A stretch of DNA of 64,000 nucleotides from positions 124,001 through 188,000 of the forward strand of contig RSEE01000006.1 of the NCBI GenBank assembly GCA_003971905.1, given 5' to 3'. The translations under genes were made by a program, and so were the position numbers. This stretch comes from Moniliella sp. 'wahieum'. Lineage: Eukaryota; Basidiomycota; Moniliellomycetes; Moniliellales; Moniliellaceae. Positions 21,861 to 33,949 of this stretch are shown piece after piece. The number at the start of each line of letters is the position of its first letter. The stretch's first letter is position 1. Below the pieces are notes generated by a model. It searched no databases. It was not told the origin of the DNA and was given only the letters and a program-made list of their open reading frames with translations.

Positions 21861-24800
21861 TCATACAGCGCATCGCATCGCATCTCGAGCGGCAGGCACG
21901 GATCGACTAAGGTTTACCGCGTCCACCGCGTCGGCGTGGGGGTGCCGGGAAGAGACATGATAGAGCGGTAAAACGTCGTGACCTGGGACGGGGGCAAGTC
22001 CGTTCGGTCTTGCGCAAGTCAGCGCACTGGGATGACGCAACGGCGCAGCATGTTGGGACGAGGTAGCTGACGCGGCACGCCGACTGGCAAGTCGGTGCGG
22101 TACTTGGACTTGCAGCTCGCGCATTTTGCCCTTACGTGTGGACCGGTGCGTGTCAAGGTACCCGACTGGTTGTGGGAGCTGCGTAGGTGTAGATTGCGCC
22201 ATCGGACCGGGTTGGATGCCTGTGGTTGTGCCTGTGGCTGGGAGGGCGGGAGGGTGTGGGGTGGTGGCTGTTGGGGCTGTTGCGGGACCGGTTGCGGGAC
22301 CGGGTGGGGGACCGATTGCGCGGCCGGTTGAGGGGCGACAGGGGTGGCAAAGTGGACTTGTTGAAGATGAAGTTTTTGCTGATGCTGGGCAAGTTTGTAG
22401 CGCTGATCTTCCTGCAGGAGCGTAGCGAACGATTGTTCCATCAGCTTGGATGCCTTGGAGCCTTCTGGCGGCAAGGTCAGGGGGAAGAAGGGTGGGGTGC
22501 CGCTCCGGGCCGGTGGACACCAACGTCGGCGATGTTAGCGAGGTGGACCAGGACCCCCCACTTGCGCGTTTGCGAGGTGACAGACTGGCAGTTGTGGCGT
22601 GGCTGGGCTCCCAGCCTGTTGAGCCTGGAGGACCCGGCGCGGGCAAATTGCTCCCGGCCCCATTGGCATTGACATTGGCATTGGCATTGGCATTGATATT
22701 GGCATTGGCGTTGGCATGCACAATGGACAAAGCCGCCGAGCCAAACGGTACAGGCTCGACCCCTACGCCGGACCCACCCAGAGCGACCATCGTCGGTCCA
22801 ACAGCTACGGAGGACGCGCGCGATTTGCGATGCATGCCCCATGGCTGAGCCGGGATCGATCCGGCTCCGAGCAGGGGGGCAGGAGGAGAGGGGGACGGGT
22901 CGACGGATCCGGATCCTGAACGGGAAAACGAGCCGGAGCCAGAGCCGGAGCCAGAGGCGGACCCGGACCTCCTCTCCCCCACGGCGCTGGTCCCAGGCGC
23001 GTCCGGTCCGGTCGGCATGGTAAGCACGCCAGAAGAGGTGGGGGAGACCAAGGACGTGCGCGACCCAAAGGAAAACGCACTGAACTGGTTCTGCAGGCCT
23101 GCGGCGCCGTCGCGGGGGCGGAGGTGGTCGGGGCCAAACTGGGCGAAGGGAGGGAAGGGAGTAAAGGCAGAGGAAGCAAAGCGAACCGAGGTACGTTGGG
23201 CCACCAGAGGAGAATCTAAAGGACGAAGCAAGATGGCGAGACGAACGTGGGCCTTGATCATGTCGAGGTAGAGTTGGTTCAGCTGGTTGGCCAGAACGAT
23301 GGCTGCGGCCATGAGGCGTTCCTTTGTACTTTTTTGCAGTGGCGTCAGGACGGAAAAGTGGCGCGCGGTACGCTGGTACGAAGGTAAGGCCGAATCGGCC
23401 GCTTCGAGCACCGCACGCGCAGACTTGATCTTCTCTTCAAACTTGCTCTCTAGCTCGGCCAGGCGCGTCTCTCGCGCTGTCGAGTCACGTTGGCTCTGCG
23501 AGTCGCTACGTAGCGCGTCTGGTGCACCACTGATTCCGCGTGCGGAAAGGCTGCTGGCTCGGCCGTCGGGGGTCAGCTCCTGGCTGCCCTGACTGCTGGC
23601 CGTCGTGCTGCGTCGTTCGGCCAATGCGTCTTGGGGCGTCAAACTAGCAGAGATGGCGGAAGCCGTCGAGCCACGCCGCACACGCGCCAGCGCAATCAAT
23701 TCGCCCTTGGTAAACCCGTCCACCTTGCGTACCCCGGCCCAGCGCATTGTCGCTGCAAAGTTGATTTTCGCCATCCAGTCGTCCCGGTCCGACAAGGACG
23801 AAGTCTGGAAGAGAAAGAGACGCTGGACGTTGGTGCTGGGGTTGTCGCTGCGTACCTTGAATGCGTTCGGCACCTTCTGTGTCTCCTCGTCGCAGAACGC
23901 AACCGCATCGTACAATGGCACGAGATAGTCCGGGCAAAAGTTGGAGATGACATCGTCGGCCTTCTTGGGGTCCTGAGCGGCCTTGATCAAGCGCTGCAAC
24001 ACCATATCGGCATACGACGCGTCTTTAAAGATGACCAGCTGGGCACTGGTAAGTAACAACCCCCAGCGCCGAGCGCGCGAGGAGGATGAAGACCAATTGG
24101 ACGACACTGGTTTCCGCACCGAGATGCTGTCCGACTCGTCCCGCCCATGCACCACATCCAGCTTGCAGACACGAATGGTGTTGATCACCTCGGTGGCCGG
24201 GGCTGCGACCGATGTGTATACCGCCAGGGGAGGAAGGCGAGCCCATTGCAAGGAGGACCGGTCCAACTGGCGGAACGAATGATGGGCGCATCGCAAAAGT
24301 GGTGGAGAAGTTTGATAGCATCGAGGGAAGTGTAGTCTTCCATGACGCGCATGGAGGATTGCAGCGTGAACAGGCGGGCCAAGTCGTCCGACAAGTCATG
24401 GTATCGTCCGTTGAGGAGCAGCGGGTACGGGTTGCCCTTGGACTTGAACCGTTTCTTGTCTTTGGCCTGGTCCGCATACACAAACGGGGCACACGTCACG
24501 TTGTCGTACATGTACTCTAGCAACTCCATCGACTGCATCGACTGGATGATGCCCGAGGTGTTCCTGACATAGTCTGCCTTGGTCATCTTGGTCTTGAGGT
24601 TCTTGTTAAAGTGGTCAGTATGCAGAAGCATGACGGAGGTGGTAAGGATGTAGGGGGGATCTGAGGCACCAGCACGTTAGCATACAGGGGAAAACGATCA
24701 CGTAGGAATGGCGGTCAACGCACCTGGATTGGTAAAGATGTCTGAATTGGCCTGGGCATACCGAATGGCGAACGCCTCGAGCATTCGATCAATCTGCTGC

Positions 24801-26290
24801 GATTCCTGCGGCAGCGGGACTTGGAGCAAGAACTTCCGCAGCGCCATATCCAATGGGTCACTGGCACAGTCAAACTTCTCCATCCCGGTACGAAGCGCAT
24901 CAATGTAGAACGCATCACCGTACCCAGCCAAGGTGACCAACGCTTCTGCGTGGCTCATATGCCCCAACAGCCGTCCATAGAACAGTTGGGGCTTTCATGC
25001 CCCTCGGGCTGAAGCTTAGACCCGTCTGGCAGCTTGACTGGCGGAAGGGAAGCGTACGCATAGTCGGTCGTTTCCACCAGTGGTTTGGTTTCCCTCCCTC
25101 GCGTCTCAACCGCATGGGGGTGATCACGTTGTCCAGAGGGACCCGACTGAGCCAACTGGGCCTCGTCGCTGTTGCCGGTATCCAACTCCGAAGGCGGGGC
25201 AAGAGACGTGGCCTCTGATTCTCGGCGCGCCTCGAGACAGGGAGCTGGGGGCAACGTCGGTCGTTGGGGAGTCGTGTAGGAGTTGGGACATTGAAGGGGC
25301 ACAGAAGCGTGCTCGGAACCCGGGTGGGACACAATGACAGGGCCGGTAGACGTCCGAGTCAAGATGGCACCCGGGAGCGAATGCCGCTCGTCATCTCGTC
25401 TTCCGTCGCATCAGAGGGAACTCCGCCCTCGAGCGTCGGAGGTCTGGGGCAAAGGCAAGAGGGAGACCAGGTTCTTCGCTGGCCTGCGAGACGCAGGAGG
25501 CATACGACTCGGATAGACCGACATGTGCTTCAACTCATCACCCAACCGAACAGGGAAATCGGCTGGGCCAAGGAGGGCCGAAGGGCGGCGGGAAGCAGGT
25601 TGCGTGGAGCCTCCTTGCCCTGGTGCGGAGGCAGGTCCAGGCCCAGACCAAAGATGGTGGCGCCAGGCGAACGTGGGTTGGAGTGAATCGGGAACGGCGA
25701 GCTTGGTGGAGGAAGCATTGTCAGGAGGGGTGACAAGAGCAAGTGGCTTGAGCAATGACTGGCGGCGCGAGACGGGCTCGGACGCCAAGCCGCCGTGGCT
25801 GTGGGAGAGGGCAGCGGATGTGCTGTCTTCATTGGGACGGGGGGCCTGTGGGTGGGAGCATCAGTACATGACAAAGCGCAGCAGCGCAGCGGCAGAGCGC
25901 AGAGCAGCAGCAGCAGGGAGGCACGTACCGTGGAGGGACGCTTGCTGGAGCGCGCGGGCGGGTAAAGACGCGTGGATGCTCGGTTGGGGAGACAGGCGGG
26001 ACGGGTGAGGTGGGGAGGGAGGAGAGCGGAAGGAGGGGGTGGCTGGAGGGCTGGGAGGGCGGGCAGGGGGCAGAGGGGATGTGGGTGGGGGCCTGGCTGG
26101 GGCGGGGGGGCGGGTGCAGCCCGTCGTGGAGATGGTGCGGGGAGAGCATGGAGCGGGGCGGAGCTGCGGCGTGGCGTGGCGTGGGGAGGCGAGGGCAGGG
26201 TGCGGGTGGGGTGCGGGTGGGTGAGAGGGAGGGGAGGGATAGGGGGCGTAGGCTGGCCCGGGCGGAGCCGGGGGCGAGGCTGGAGAGCAT
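21861..26290 (-). CDS. Sec7-PH ARF guanine-nucleotide exchange factor (Syt1-like)
   Basis: Predicted to load GTP onto ARF GTPases during Golgi and endosomal traffic. The start ATG at 26290 opens a Ser/Pro-rich N-terminus. An intron at 25848-25927 (plus-strand positions, donor GTACGTGCC, acceptor CACCCACAG) follows. Sec7 domain: GDAFYIDALRTGMEKFD, DPLDMALRKFLLQVPLPQES, QQIDRMLEAFAIRYAQANSD. A 63-base intron (24661-24723, branch GCTAAC) splits it before PPYILTTSVMLLHTD and FNKNLKTKMTKADYVRNTSG. A PH domain follows (about 24250-23740; WGLLLTSAQLVIFKDASYA, DRDDWMAKINFAATMRW), then a helix with LAELESKFEEKIKSARA. The tail carries an Asn-Ala run and a Gln/Pro-rich segment. The ALR...QQIDR...LHTD-FNKN pattern matches fungal Syt1-type GEFs. 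The C-terminal end is uncertain because frames differ after about 22400. Confidence 0.85.
22657..22716. repeat. Coding hexamer repeat encoding Asn-Ala dipeptides (Sec7 gene)
   Basis: GGCATT/GACATT hexamers encode an Asn-Ala/Asn-Ile run on the minus strand. Same unit and meaning as 18236-18290 in the C2H2 gene. Confidence 0.85.
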
Positions 26291-26943
26291 GGGGGGGAGG
26301 TGATGGAGGTGGTGGGGGGGGTTGACGGTGGCGGTGGCGGTGGCGGTGGCGAAGGTGGAGGTGGTGGAGGTGGGTGGAGGTGGAGGTGGACAAGGCGGCG
26401 GGGCGGCGAGGGCGTGCGGGATGGGGCTGGGCAGGTGCTGGGATGGAACGCAAGGCGGGAAGGACGGGTGGGGGCGGACGCAGGCGCGTACGGCAGCTGG
26501 GCAGTCAGTCACACGAGGCGGTGTCAGAGGCGGGTGTACTTGGTACTTGGCCCACGACGGCGTCTCTGCTGGTGTGCCTGCCCACTACGAAGCCCCAATG
26601 TGTGTCTCCCCCGTCCGGGCGAAGCGAGGCAGCTGGGTAGCCCAGCGCAAAGCGCCCGGATGCTGCCCATCTGATGCAGACCACCTGCCCAGCCGTGCGG
26701 CACACAGCCAGGACCAGCCAGCCAGCCAAAGGGGCAGCGCCCCAGCGCCCGCCGCGGCGGCCGCCATGGCGTGGATGGCTACGTACTTCTCCAAACATCT
26801 CCTAGCCGCCGCCTGCCAGCAGCAGCCAGCCGAGCGCTCGCACGCCCATCCCACACCCGCCCACTCTCCGTCCGTCCCGTTCCCCTTTTCGACGCCTCCC
26901 GCACGCCCATCCCTTGAACGTTTGAGATGCCCCCGCCTCACTT

Positions 26944-26964
26944 GTCACATGTCACATGTCACGT
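26944..26964. repeat. Heptamer array GTCACAT x3
   Basis: Two perfect GTCACAT units and one GTCACGT unit. Confidence 0.85.
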
Positions 26965-27340
26965 GTGTCACAGCTCCTCTTCCTCTCCGTTGGCAGCACG
27001 CCACTATCACACAGTGCGTGGCGAGCCACCGCTGACGATCACCACTCCTACCGCATGCTCACCGGTCACAGCAAGTTATAGTCACTTGCCACTGGTCACT
27101 ATCTCCCAGACCAGCCTCGCGCCTCCCCCTGTCGCCAACTGCGGGGTCCCACACTCCTGCCCTGCCCCTCTCTGTTCTCTCAGGCTCAGCCATCTCAGCC
27201 GCTGGGCTGACGCTGATCTCAGCAGCACCTCGCCAACTCCGCGAGCCAATGGAATCGCGTCACATTCTACTCGCATCTCCGCACTGTCAGCATGGCAGGC
27301 CTCAGCAGCACCCAGCCCCTCACACGCTGCCTCGGATCGA

Positions 27341-27361
27341 ATCTGAGATCTCACATCTCAC
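27341..27361. repeat. Heptamer array ATCTCAC x3
   Basis: Units ATCTGAG, ATCTCAC, ATCTCAC. The first junction forms the palindrome GAGATCTC. Resembles the intron array at 230-257. Confidence 0.8.
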
Positions 27362-28190
27362 ATGCATTCGCCATCTCCGCATCACATGCATCGGCCAAGC
27401 CAGCCAAGCCCCCCGACTGGGCGCTGAGCCACAGCCACGGAGCTCAGCCTGCGTCCTCGCGTACTCAGCGTACTCAGACGCATACTCAGCACCCAGCAGC
27501 TCATTCATGCGCCCATGGTATCCGACCCCATGTACACAACCCAGCGACGACGACAGCTTCTGCTACAGCACTGCTGCAGCTGCCAGCCACTCTCCCGGCT
27601 TTCAGGCGCAGAGCGTCAGGCCTCAGGCTCAAGGCTTCAAAGAAGGTTCCACTGAACGTTCAACGTAACAGCCTCAACAACGCCAACCTCACAATAGAAA
27701 AACTTTTTTCTACAGCGTTTGCCCATTTTGCCTCTGCTCAAGCGACCATCGATCAAGCTTCTTCAAATGCCCGATGGTTCTCAGCTCCTTCGGGACCTGG
27801 TTGAACAGTTCAGTTGAACGTTGAAAACGTTGATGGCTAGGAAGGTCAGTACGTGTCAGTACTCAGTCAGCGCCCGTCTTCATCGGTGACCACCTCTCAC
27901 TCCCGAACCCTACCCACACGCCCTACCCTCCGAGAGCCCAAGCAGGCAGGCCCAAGCCGCCCCGCGCCTACCCTGTCAACGCCAACCTAGCCTGCCCAAC
28001 GTGCGACGGCCCACCCTCCTCAGACACCCTGGTGCATTTTCCTGTGTTGCCTTGTCCCCGGGCCCGCCTGTGCACCCTCGACCACCCACCCGCCGGTCTC
28101 CTGTCTGGCATCTCCGTCAGCACGGCAGCAGCCATGCGTTGTCGCCCTTTCTTGCGACCGTGGGCGCTGGGCGCTGAGCCGCCAGTATAT

Positions 28191-28225
28191 AGTAACCGGT
28201 GACCGGTGACCGGTCACCGGTGACA
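28191..28225. repeat. Heptamer array GGTNACC x5
   Basis: Units AGTAACC, GGTGACC, GGTGACC, GGTCACC, GGTGACA. Each full unit is itself a 7-base palindrome around its centre base. Confidence 0.9.
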
Positions 28226-28602
28226 TAAAACCCACCGCGGTACCTTACTTGGCCTCAGGCGCCTGATCGCGCCGTGGATTGGGGAAGCTTGAAGCCGATG
28301 ACGATGATGCGGACGATACGATAATCAACAGCGCGCAACGTGCAACGTCGATGTGCTGATGCGGGACGCAGCGACCCACGCGCTTTGCCCTGAGGGTCAC
28401 GGGTGACGCGGTGACGTTGCTCCTCACGCGACCCTAGTCCTGTCCCTTGGGCAGCTGCCACGCGGTTCCTTTTTTTTTTTTTGTCCCCAGTGGACGCGTA
28501 TTGTCAGAGAAGCGGAGGCCGGCCAGAGCGCCGCCTGGGCCGCCAGAAGCTGTGTTCAGAACCTTCTTGCGTACACGCATACACCGGCGTACACACGCCC
28601 GC

Positions 28603-28623
28603 GTTCCACGTTCCACGTTCCAC
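28603..28623. repeat. Heptamer array GTTCCAC x3
   Basis: Three perfect units within the long intergenic region upstream of TOP1. Confidence 0.9.
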
Positions 28624-29995
28624 ACTCCCATTTCAACTGGTCAAACTTCCGAATCAGAGGCAGCCCTCGGGTCCTACATTCCGCCTTGGTTTCTTCCGCT
28701 GCGTGGAGGTCCAAGGCTGGGTTTTTTTCCCGTTCTCGCTGGTGGTACGCACGTACATAGGAAGGAAGCCACATCCCCCTCCCCTGTGCAGATTGGTCCA
28801 CCCTTGTCACCACTACCACGGTTCCAGGGCCTTCAGGCGCCACAGGTGTGCCAGCCATCTAAAAAGGTACGTTTCGCGCCCTCTACGCGGAGAGGATGAC
28901 AATACCCCATTCTTCTCAAGGCCGACCCATCTACCACGGGTCGGACGCGATGACTCGAGATTTTGTCATAGTTACCCTGACCCGCCTCCTGCCATTTTTT
29001 GCATGGCTTTCTGACGCTGAGCGCTGAACACTGACACGAGTTGATTTTCAGGACCTTGATCGGAGTGTGTAAACGACTCTCTCGCACACGCTTCTTTCTA
29101 CAGGTTTCCAGCTTGATTTTGATTCCCAGATCTCCTTGCTCTGTCTACAAACTTTTCGCACTCGGAGCTGTTCCTCGATCGTCTGGTCTTTTTGTTACGT
29201 GGGTAAGTATTTGTGTTACCTGACCCCTCTCCCCCCCTCCTCTCTCCCATCTCTGGATGAATTGTTGTGTGCTGGATTGATCAGGGGGCGAGACGGCTAG
29301 GCCATTAACCTGGTCGGAAATAGAGCTGTGAGCTGTCAACTAGAGTAAACAGGCAGATGCACTTTGACACATGACAATCGTGATGGAGGAACATGCTCCA
29401 AAAGTGGGTACATTGAAGTGCTGCAATCTCTCTGGCACTGCCTACGCTGTTCAGCGCGCTCGTTCAACAGAGCTGAACGCCAGCCGGCGGCAGGACGGTA
29501 GATGCGATCGTGCCGGGAGGCGCCCAGGCCGACCAAGCCAGGGCATAGCTCATCTCCCCCTCGGTCCAAGCCACTGACTTGTGCCCAAGGACTACGAGCT
29601 CGGCCAGAATCCACCAGGCTGCTTCCGCTGTGGGTTGGTAGTTGGGACATGCCACTGTGACATGGGGCATGCGACGTACGCTTACGTGAGCCGGCACCGC
29701 GGTGGCGGGCGGCGGCGACAGGCCGCCAAAAGGCCAGTGTGCGCGTCGCGTTTCGCACCCCGTCGGCTGAGGTAAGCTGCGGTTGGGTCCACTTTGGGCG
29801 ACTTGGCCAAATTCCGAGCTTTTGCCGAGCAAACAAACAGAGGAACGCTGCTCTTCCTTGCCACCACTTCCCCCTCGCGCCCCCTTGCCTGTGCCCTGGC
29901 CCGCACCGCCTCTGCCCTGCTTCTGCCCCTCCACCACCTCTCCACCCGCGCACATCCTCCCTCCTTCCTTCTCCCACCCACACCGCCTCATCACC

Positions 29996-32900
29996 ATGGC
30001 CCCGCGGCGCAAGTCAACCATCAAGAGCGACGACGACGACGACGAGGATGCACCTCTTGTATGTTCTGCCTGCCCCCACCCACTGCACCCTACTAACCAG
30101 GCCTCGTACGCTTCACCCACACCAGGCGACCATGACCAGCAATTCCAGTGCCCGCCTCGCTCTGCCGGCCGCGCTTCTGGGCGTCCCAAGCCAGCTGCTG
30201 AAGAGAGTGAGGAAGATGACGAACCGCTTGCCAGATCGGCGGCCAAATCGGAGCATGACAGTTCATCCGACAGCCTTGGTGGTTCCTCCTCCTCGTCTGA
30301 AGACGAAGAAGGGGGCGAGAGCTCGTCGGACGAGCTGGATGACGACAGAGCCGGGACGCCATCGACCAAGCCCATCTTCTCTGCTGCGCGGGGGCGCGGG
30401 GGCAAAAGTGGGAGACGCTGTACCACACCGGACCCCGTTTTCCACCCGACTATGAGCCTTTGCCTTCGCATGTGAAATTGCTGTACGACGGGTGCCGGTC
30501 GACCTGCCGCCGGCAGCGGAGGAAGCGGCCATGTTCTATGCGGTCAAGCTCGAGACGCAGCATGCGCAGAACCCGTGTTTAACAACAACTTTTTCAGTGA
30601 CTTTAAAAAATACTTGGCCAAGTACCCGCCCCGTGGTGCCTCGGCCGACCTCAAGATTGTCAGTTTCAGCAAGCTCGATTTCCGTCCGATGTATGAACAT
30701 TGGAAGCAACTGAAAGATGATGAGGCGGAGCGCAAAAAGATGTTGGCCCCGTCCCAACGCAAAAAGGAGTTGGCCGAACGCAAGGCGGCCGAAGAGGCAA
30801 TCAAGACGTGCATCGTCGATGGTCAAGTGCAACGCGTGGGCAACGTGTTGGTCGAGCCGCCCAGCGCTGTTTTTGGGCCGCGGCGCCCATCCCAAGACGG
30901 GGTTGATCAAGAAACGTGTCCAGCCCGAACAGATCACTATCACCACACCCTCAACGACCCGAAGCATCCGCCGCCTGCCCCGCCCCAGGGCCATAAGTGG
31001 AAGAACGTGATTGAGGACAAGCATGCGACCTGGCTCGCGTTTTGGAATGAGAACATCAATGGCTCGCACAAGTACATGTTCCTCGATGCCACCTCGACGT
31101 TCAAGACGGGCTCGGACAAGGCCAAGTACGAAAAGGCGCAGAGTCTGGATGAGTCGGTCAAGAAGCTGCGGGCCAACTATACACGCATGCTGTCGTCCAA
31201 GTCGCGCAAGGAGCGGCAAATTGCGACCGTGATTTGGTTGATTGATGTATACTCGCTTCGTGTGGGCAACGAGAAGAAGGAGGACGAAGCAGACACGTAT
31301 GGTGCCTGTTCGCTCTTGAGCGAGCACTGTACCTTGATTGAGCCCAATATTGTCAAGCTCTCGTTTTTGGGTAAGGACAGCATGAAGTTTGACGACGAGT
31401 TGATCTGTACCGACCAGGTCTTCGGAACTTTAAAATGTTTGCCCGCTCCCACGCCAAGGACAAGAAGACCGGACGATTGCCTTGAAGCGCAAGGAGGATC
31501 CGATCTTTGAGGTGGTGGACCCGGCTGATGTCAACAAGTGGCTCCAAAAGCGATCGAACGGCGGGATGCCCGGTCTGTCCGCCAAGGTGTTCCGTACGTA
31601 CAATGCGTCGACGACGTTCCAAGCACTGCTCAACAAGACGGAGGAATGGCTTGCCGCCCGGCCCAACCCAGACGAGCGGGTATGGAACCCGGCCAACTTA
31701 AAGTTGGCCTACAATGAGGCCAACCGCCAAGTGGCCATCTTGTGCAACCATCAAAAGACGGTGAATGCAGCAGTTGCACAGCAAGACGTTGCAGCGGTCG
31801 GACGAACGTACGTTGCGCTTCGGTACGAGCGGTACAAGGAACTTCAAAAGCTCAAGACGGTTGGCTCGATTGCCGAACTCAAGAAACAGTTCCCTGCCAA
31901 GGACCACGATTGGGCCAAGCAGTGGAACGTGGTGGCCGAGGAGGTCAAGATCCCGGTTGCGGACATCAAGGCGCATGAGGAACGTGTGGCCGAAGAGAAA
32001 AAGGCGCGTCTGCGCGCCCGCTACGAGCGGGACATGCGTGAACGACAGTACCTCACAGAGCAGGCCAAGAGCACTTCTGCACGTCCCGTGGCGCTAAGCA
32101 GGAATCGGATGAGGAGGATGCGAAACCGCTCAAGCGGCGCAAGGTGTCCCAAGGTCGCAAATCGGTCAAGCCAGATGAGGACGAAGACGCGGCGTTGGAA
32201 GGCGCCAACCTCAAGTTCAAGTCGCAAGCTCAATTGGACGAAGAAGTGGCCAAGGTGGATGCGCACCTGGCCGAATTGGCCGAGGAGCGCAAGATCAAAA
32301 GTCCTTGGCCAAGACCATCAACGTTCCCGTTGTCGCCCGTCGCATCTTAGCCAAGGTGGAAGCGATCAAGAAGGTGCGGCAGAACGGACCAATAAGGAAA
32401 ACACCAAGGAGTTTCCTCGGCACGTCGAAACTCAACTACATTGATCCACGGTGCACGGTTGCCTGGCTCAAGGAGTGGGACCAAAAGCTTCAATCGTCCG
32501 GGTACGGCAAGGGCAAGGCGGCGCCCAAACGGGCTTCGAATGCAGAGCTAAAAAAGAAGAGACGGGCAACGGGAATGGTGACGCGACCAAGGCGTCAGAG
32601 AAGATGGAGTTGGGCTTGAAGATCTGTCGGTGGTGGGTATGTTTTTCCCATGACGATGCAAAAGAAGTTCAAATGGGCCGCGAGGACGACAATGGTCAGC
32701 CTTGTCGGCCAAATGGCAGTTTGTCAGCCCCCCGAAACCAAAATGCGCGTCATGAACTGGCGCAAAAGAAGCAATTGAAGAGGGGGGATGCGGCGCTGCG
32801 GCGCCTCTTGCCAGCTCACGAGGTGCAACTAAGCAGGAAAGCGAGGACGAGGATGAGGACGATGCGCCGCTGGGCCAACGGCGTACAAGCCAGTGGATCG

Positions 32901-33120
32901 CGTGGGTCTGAAAAGACCAAGCCCAAGAAGGAGCCCAAGAAGGAGCCCAGAAGGAGCCAGAGGAGCCCAAGGAGGAAGAAGACGACGAAGACAGTGACTG
33001 GCTCCCCTTGGTATGGGCAAACGGCCGCGCTCCTCCCTCGCCACCGCCACCGCTCCCGCTACCAAGATCAAAGTCAAGTCCGAGGCCAATGGTCGGACCG
33101 AGCCAGCGTCCAACGCGTAA
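29996..33120 (+). CDS. TOP1: DNA topoisomerase I (type IB)
   Basis: Relaxes DNA supercoils through a 3'-phosphotyrosine intermediate; nuclear. The start at 29996 gives MAPRRKST and an Asp run, then an intron (about 30060-30125, donor GTATGT). A charged Ser/Glu linker precedes the core. Core markers: [20 protein letters not shown]-like, [48 protein letters not shown], and [16 protein letters not shown] with the first catalytic Arg (31259-31261). Then [14 protein letters not shown] has the catalytic Lys, [13 protein letters not shown] the second Arg, ILCNHQKT the His (31749-31751), and SKLNYIDPR the active-site Tyr (32437-32439). All five catalytic residues are intact. A KFKWA segment marks the usual C-terminal domain, but an acidic then basic tail seems to continue to 33120, ending EPASNA. 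A stop at 32753-32755 is an alternative end. Many one-base frame changes are present. Confidence 0.95.
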
Positions 33121-33949
33121 ACTCACGCCTGCCTCCAAGCCGCGTAGGTCGTAACCTAACCTAACCGACCCTAATCGGACGTAACCCATCCCGCTTGGCG
33201 CTGCCACCGTTATGCTTATTGTTTCTCCCTCTCATCGGCCCCCCCAACCTTTCCCTCCGTCTGTCGTAGTTGTCTCCAGTCCTGCTTGCGAGGCTTAACC
33301 AACTTAAACCAGCTTAACCCCCGCCGTCCAATTCGCCCCGCCCTTGCGGCTTCTATGGAAAAAAATAACTGATTTGGTCAAGCAATGCACGAGAATCAGG
33401 TAGTAGTAGTAGCGTTATTGCGTTGTTCTGGGTGCTTGAGGGTTGAACGTTGATCGCGAGTTTACCCCCCCGTTCTGTGGAATCCAGCTTCGGATGCTCT
33501 ACCAGTCTCCTCAGTCTTTTGCTCCCCCCAGACCAAGACGAGCTCAGGAGGGATCGAGCTTCGAGGCCACAGGGGAGGCGGGCGACCTGGCGACATGATG
33601 TGACTGGAGGGGTCCCACCCCGAGGGGGGGGTTCTTCAAGATGTGTAGGCGTGCACGGGTAACTAGCTGCCTCTGTCCGCCCCGAGAGAGACTAGCTGGC
33701 CAAGCTCAAGGTCAAACGAAGCATCATGCATCAACGAAGCACCATGCATCATGATGTGTGAGCTACCGATGACACTGGTTGATGGCACGTTGAAATGTTT
33801 TTGTGAAATTGCACTGGTTTCATCTTTCATCGCCGCTCTGGCGGGTCCCGGCGGCTGGGCCATCCTAAAAAAACCGACCACTCGCGCCGCGTTGGAGGCC
33901 GTCCGAAGGTGTGTTGCGACCTCACCGGCCTCTCTGGCGCCCCCACCCC
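33121..33949. other. Intergenic region between TOP1 and the Yih1-like gene
   Basis: About 830 bases. It has telomere-like AACCTAACC phrases at 33150-33190, a short TAG run at 33400, a GTTGAACGTTGATC phrase at 33437 and ATGCAT-containing phrases at 33722-33752. The promoter of the downstream gene must lie here. No gene seen. Confidence 0.5.

Larger units (their letters stand above)
26291..29995. other. 3.7-kb divergent intergenic region between the Sec7-PH gene and TOP1
   Basis: The longest gene-poor stretch. GT/GG-rich DNA at 26291-26450 should hold the Sec7-PH promoter. Heptamer arrays are at 26944-26964, 27341-27361, 28191-28225 and 28603-28623, with GTTGAAC phrases at 27651 and 27804 and a run of 12 T near 28470. 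Splice-like signals (GTACGT near 28866, pyrimidine-TTCAG near 29052, GTAAGT near 29205) occur without a recognisable protein. A short unannotated or non-coding transcript cannot be excluded. Confidence 0.5.

Noticed and set aside
27292-27804. A 170-codon plus-strand open frame
   Set aside because: Low-complexity Ser/Ala/His/Thr composition, no motif, and it overlaps heptamer repeats; not supported as a gene.
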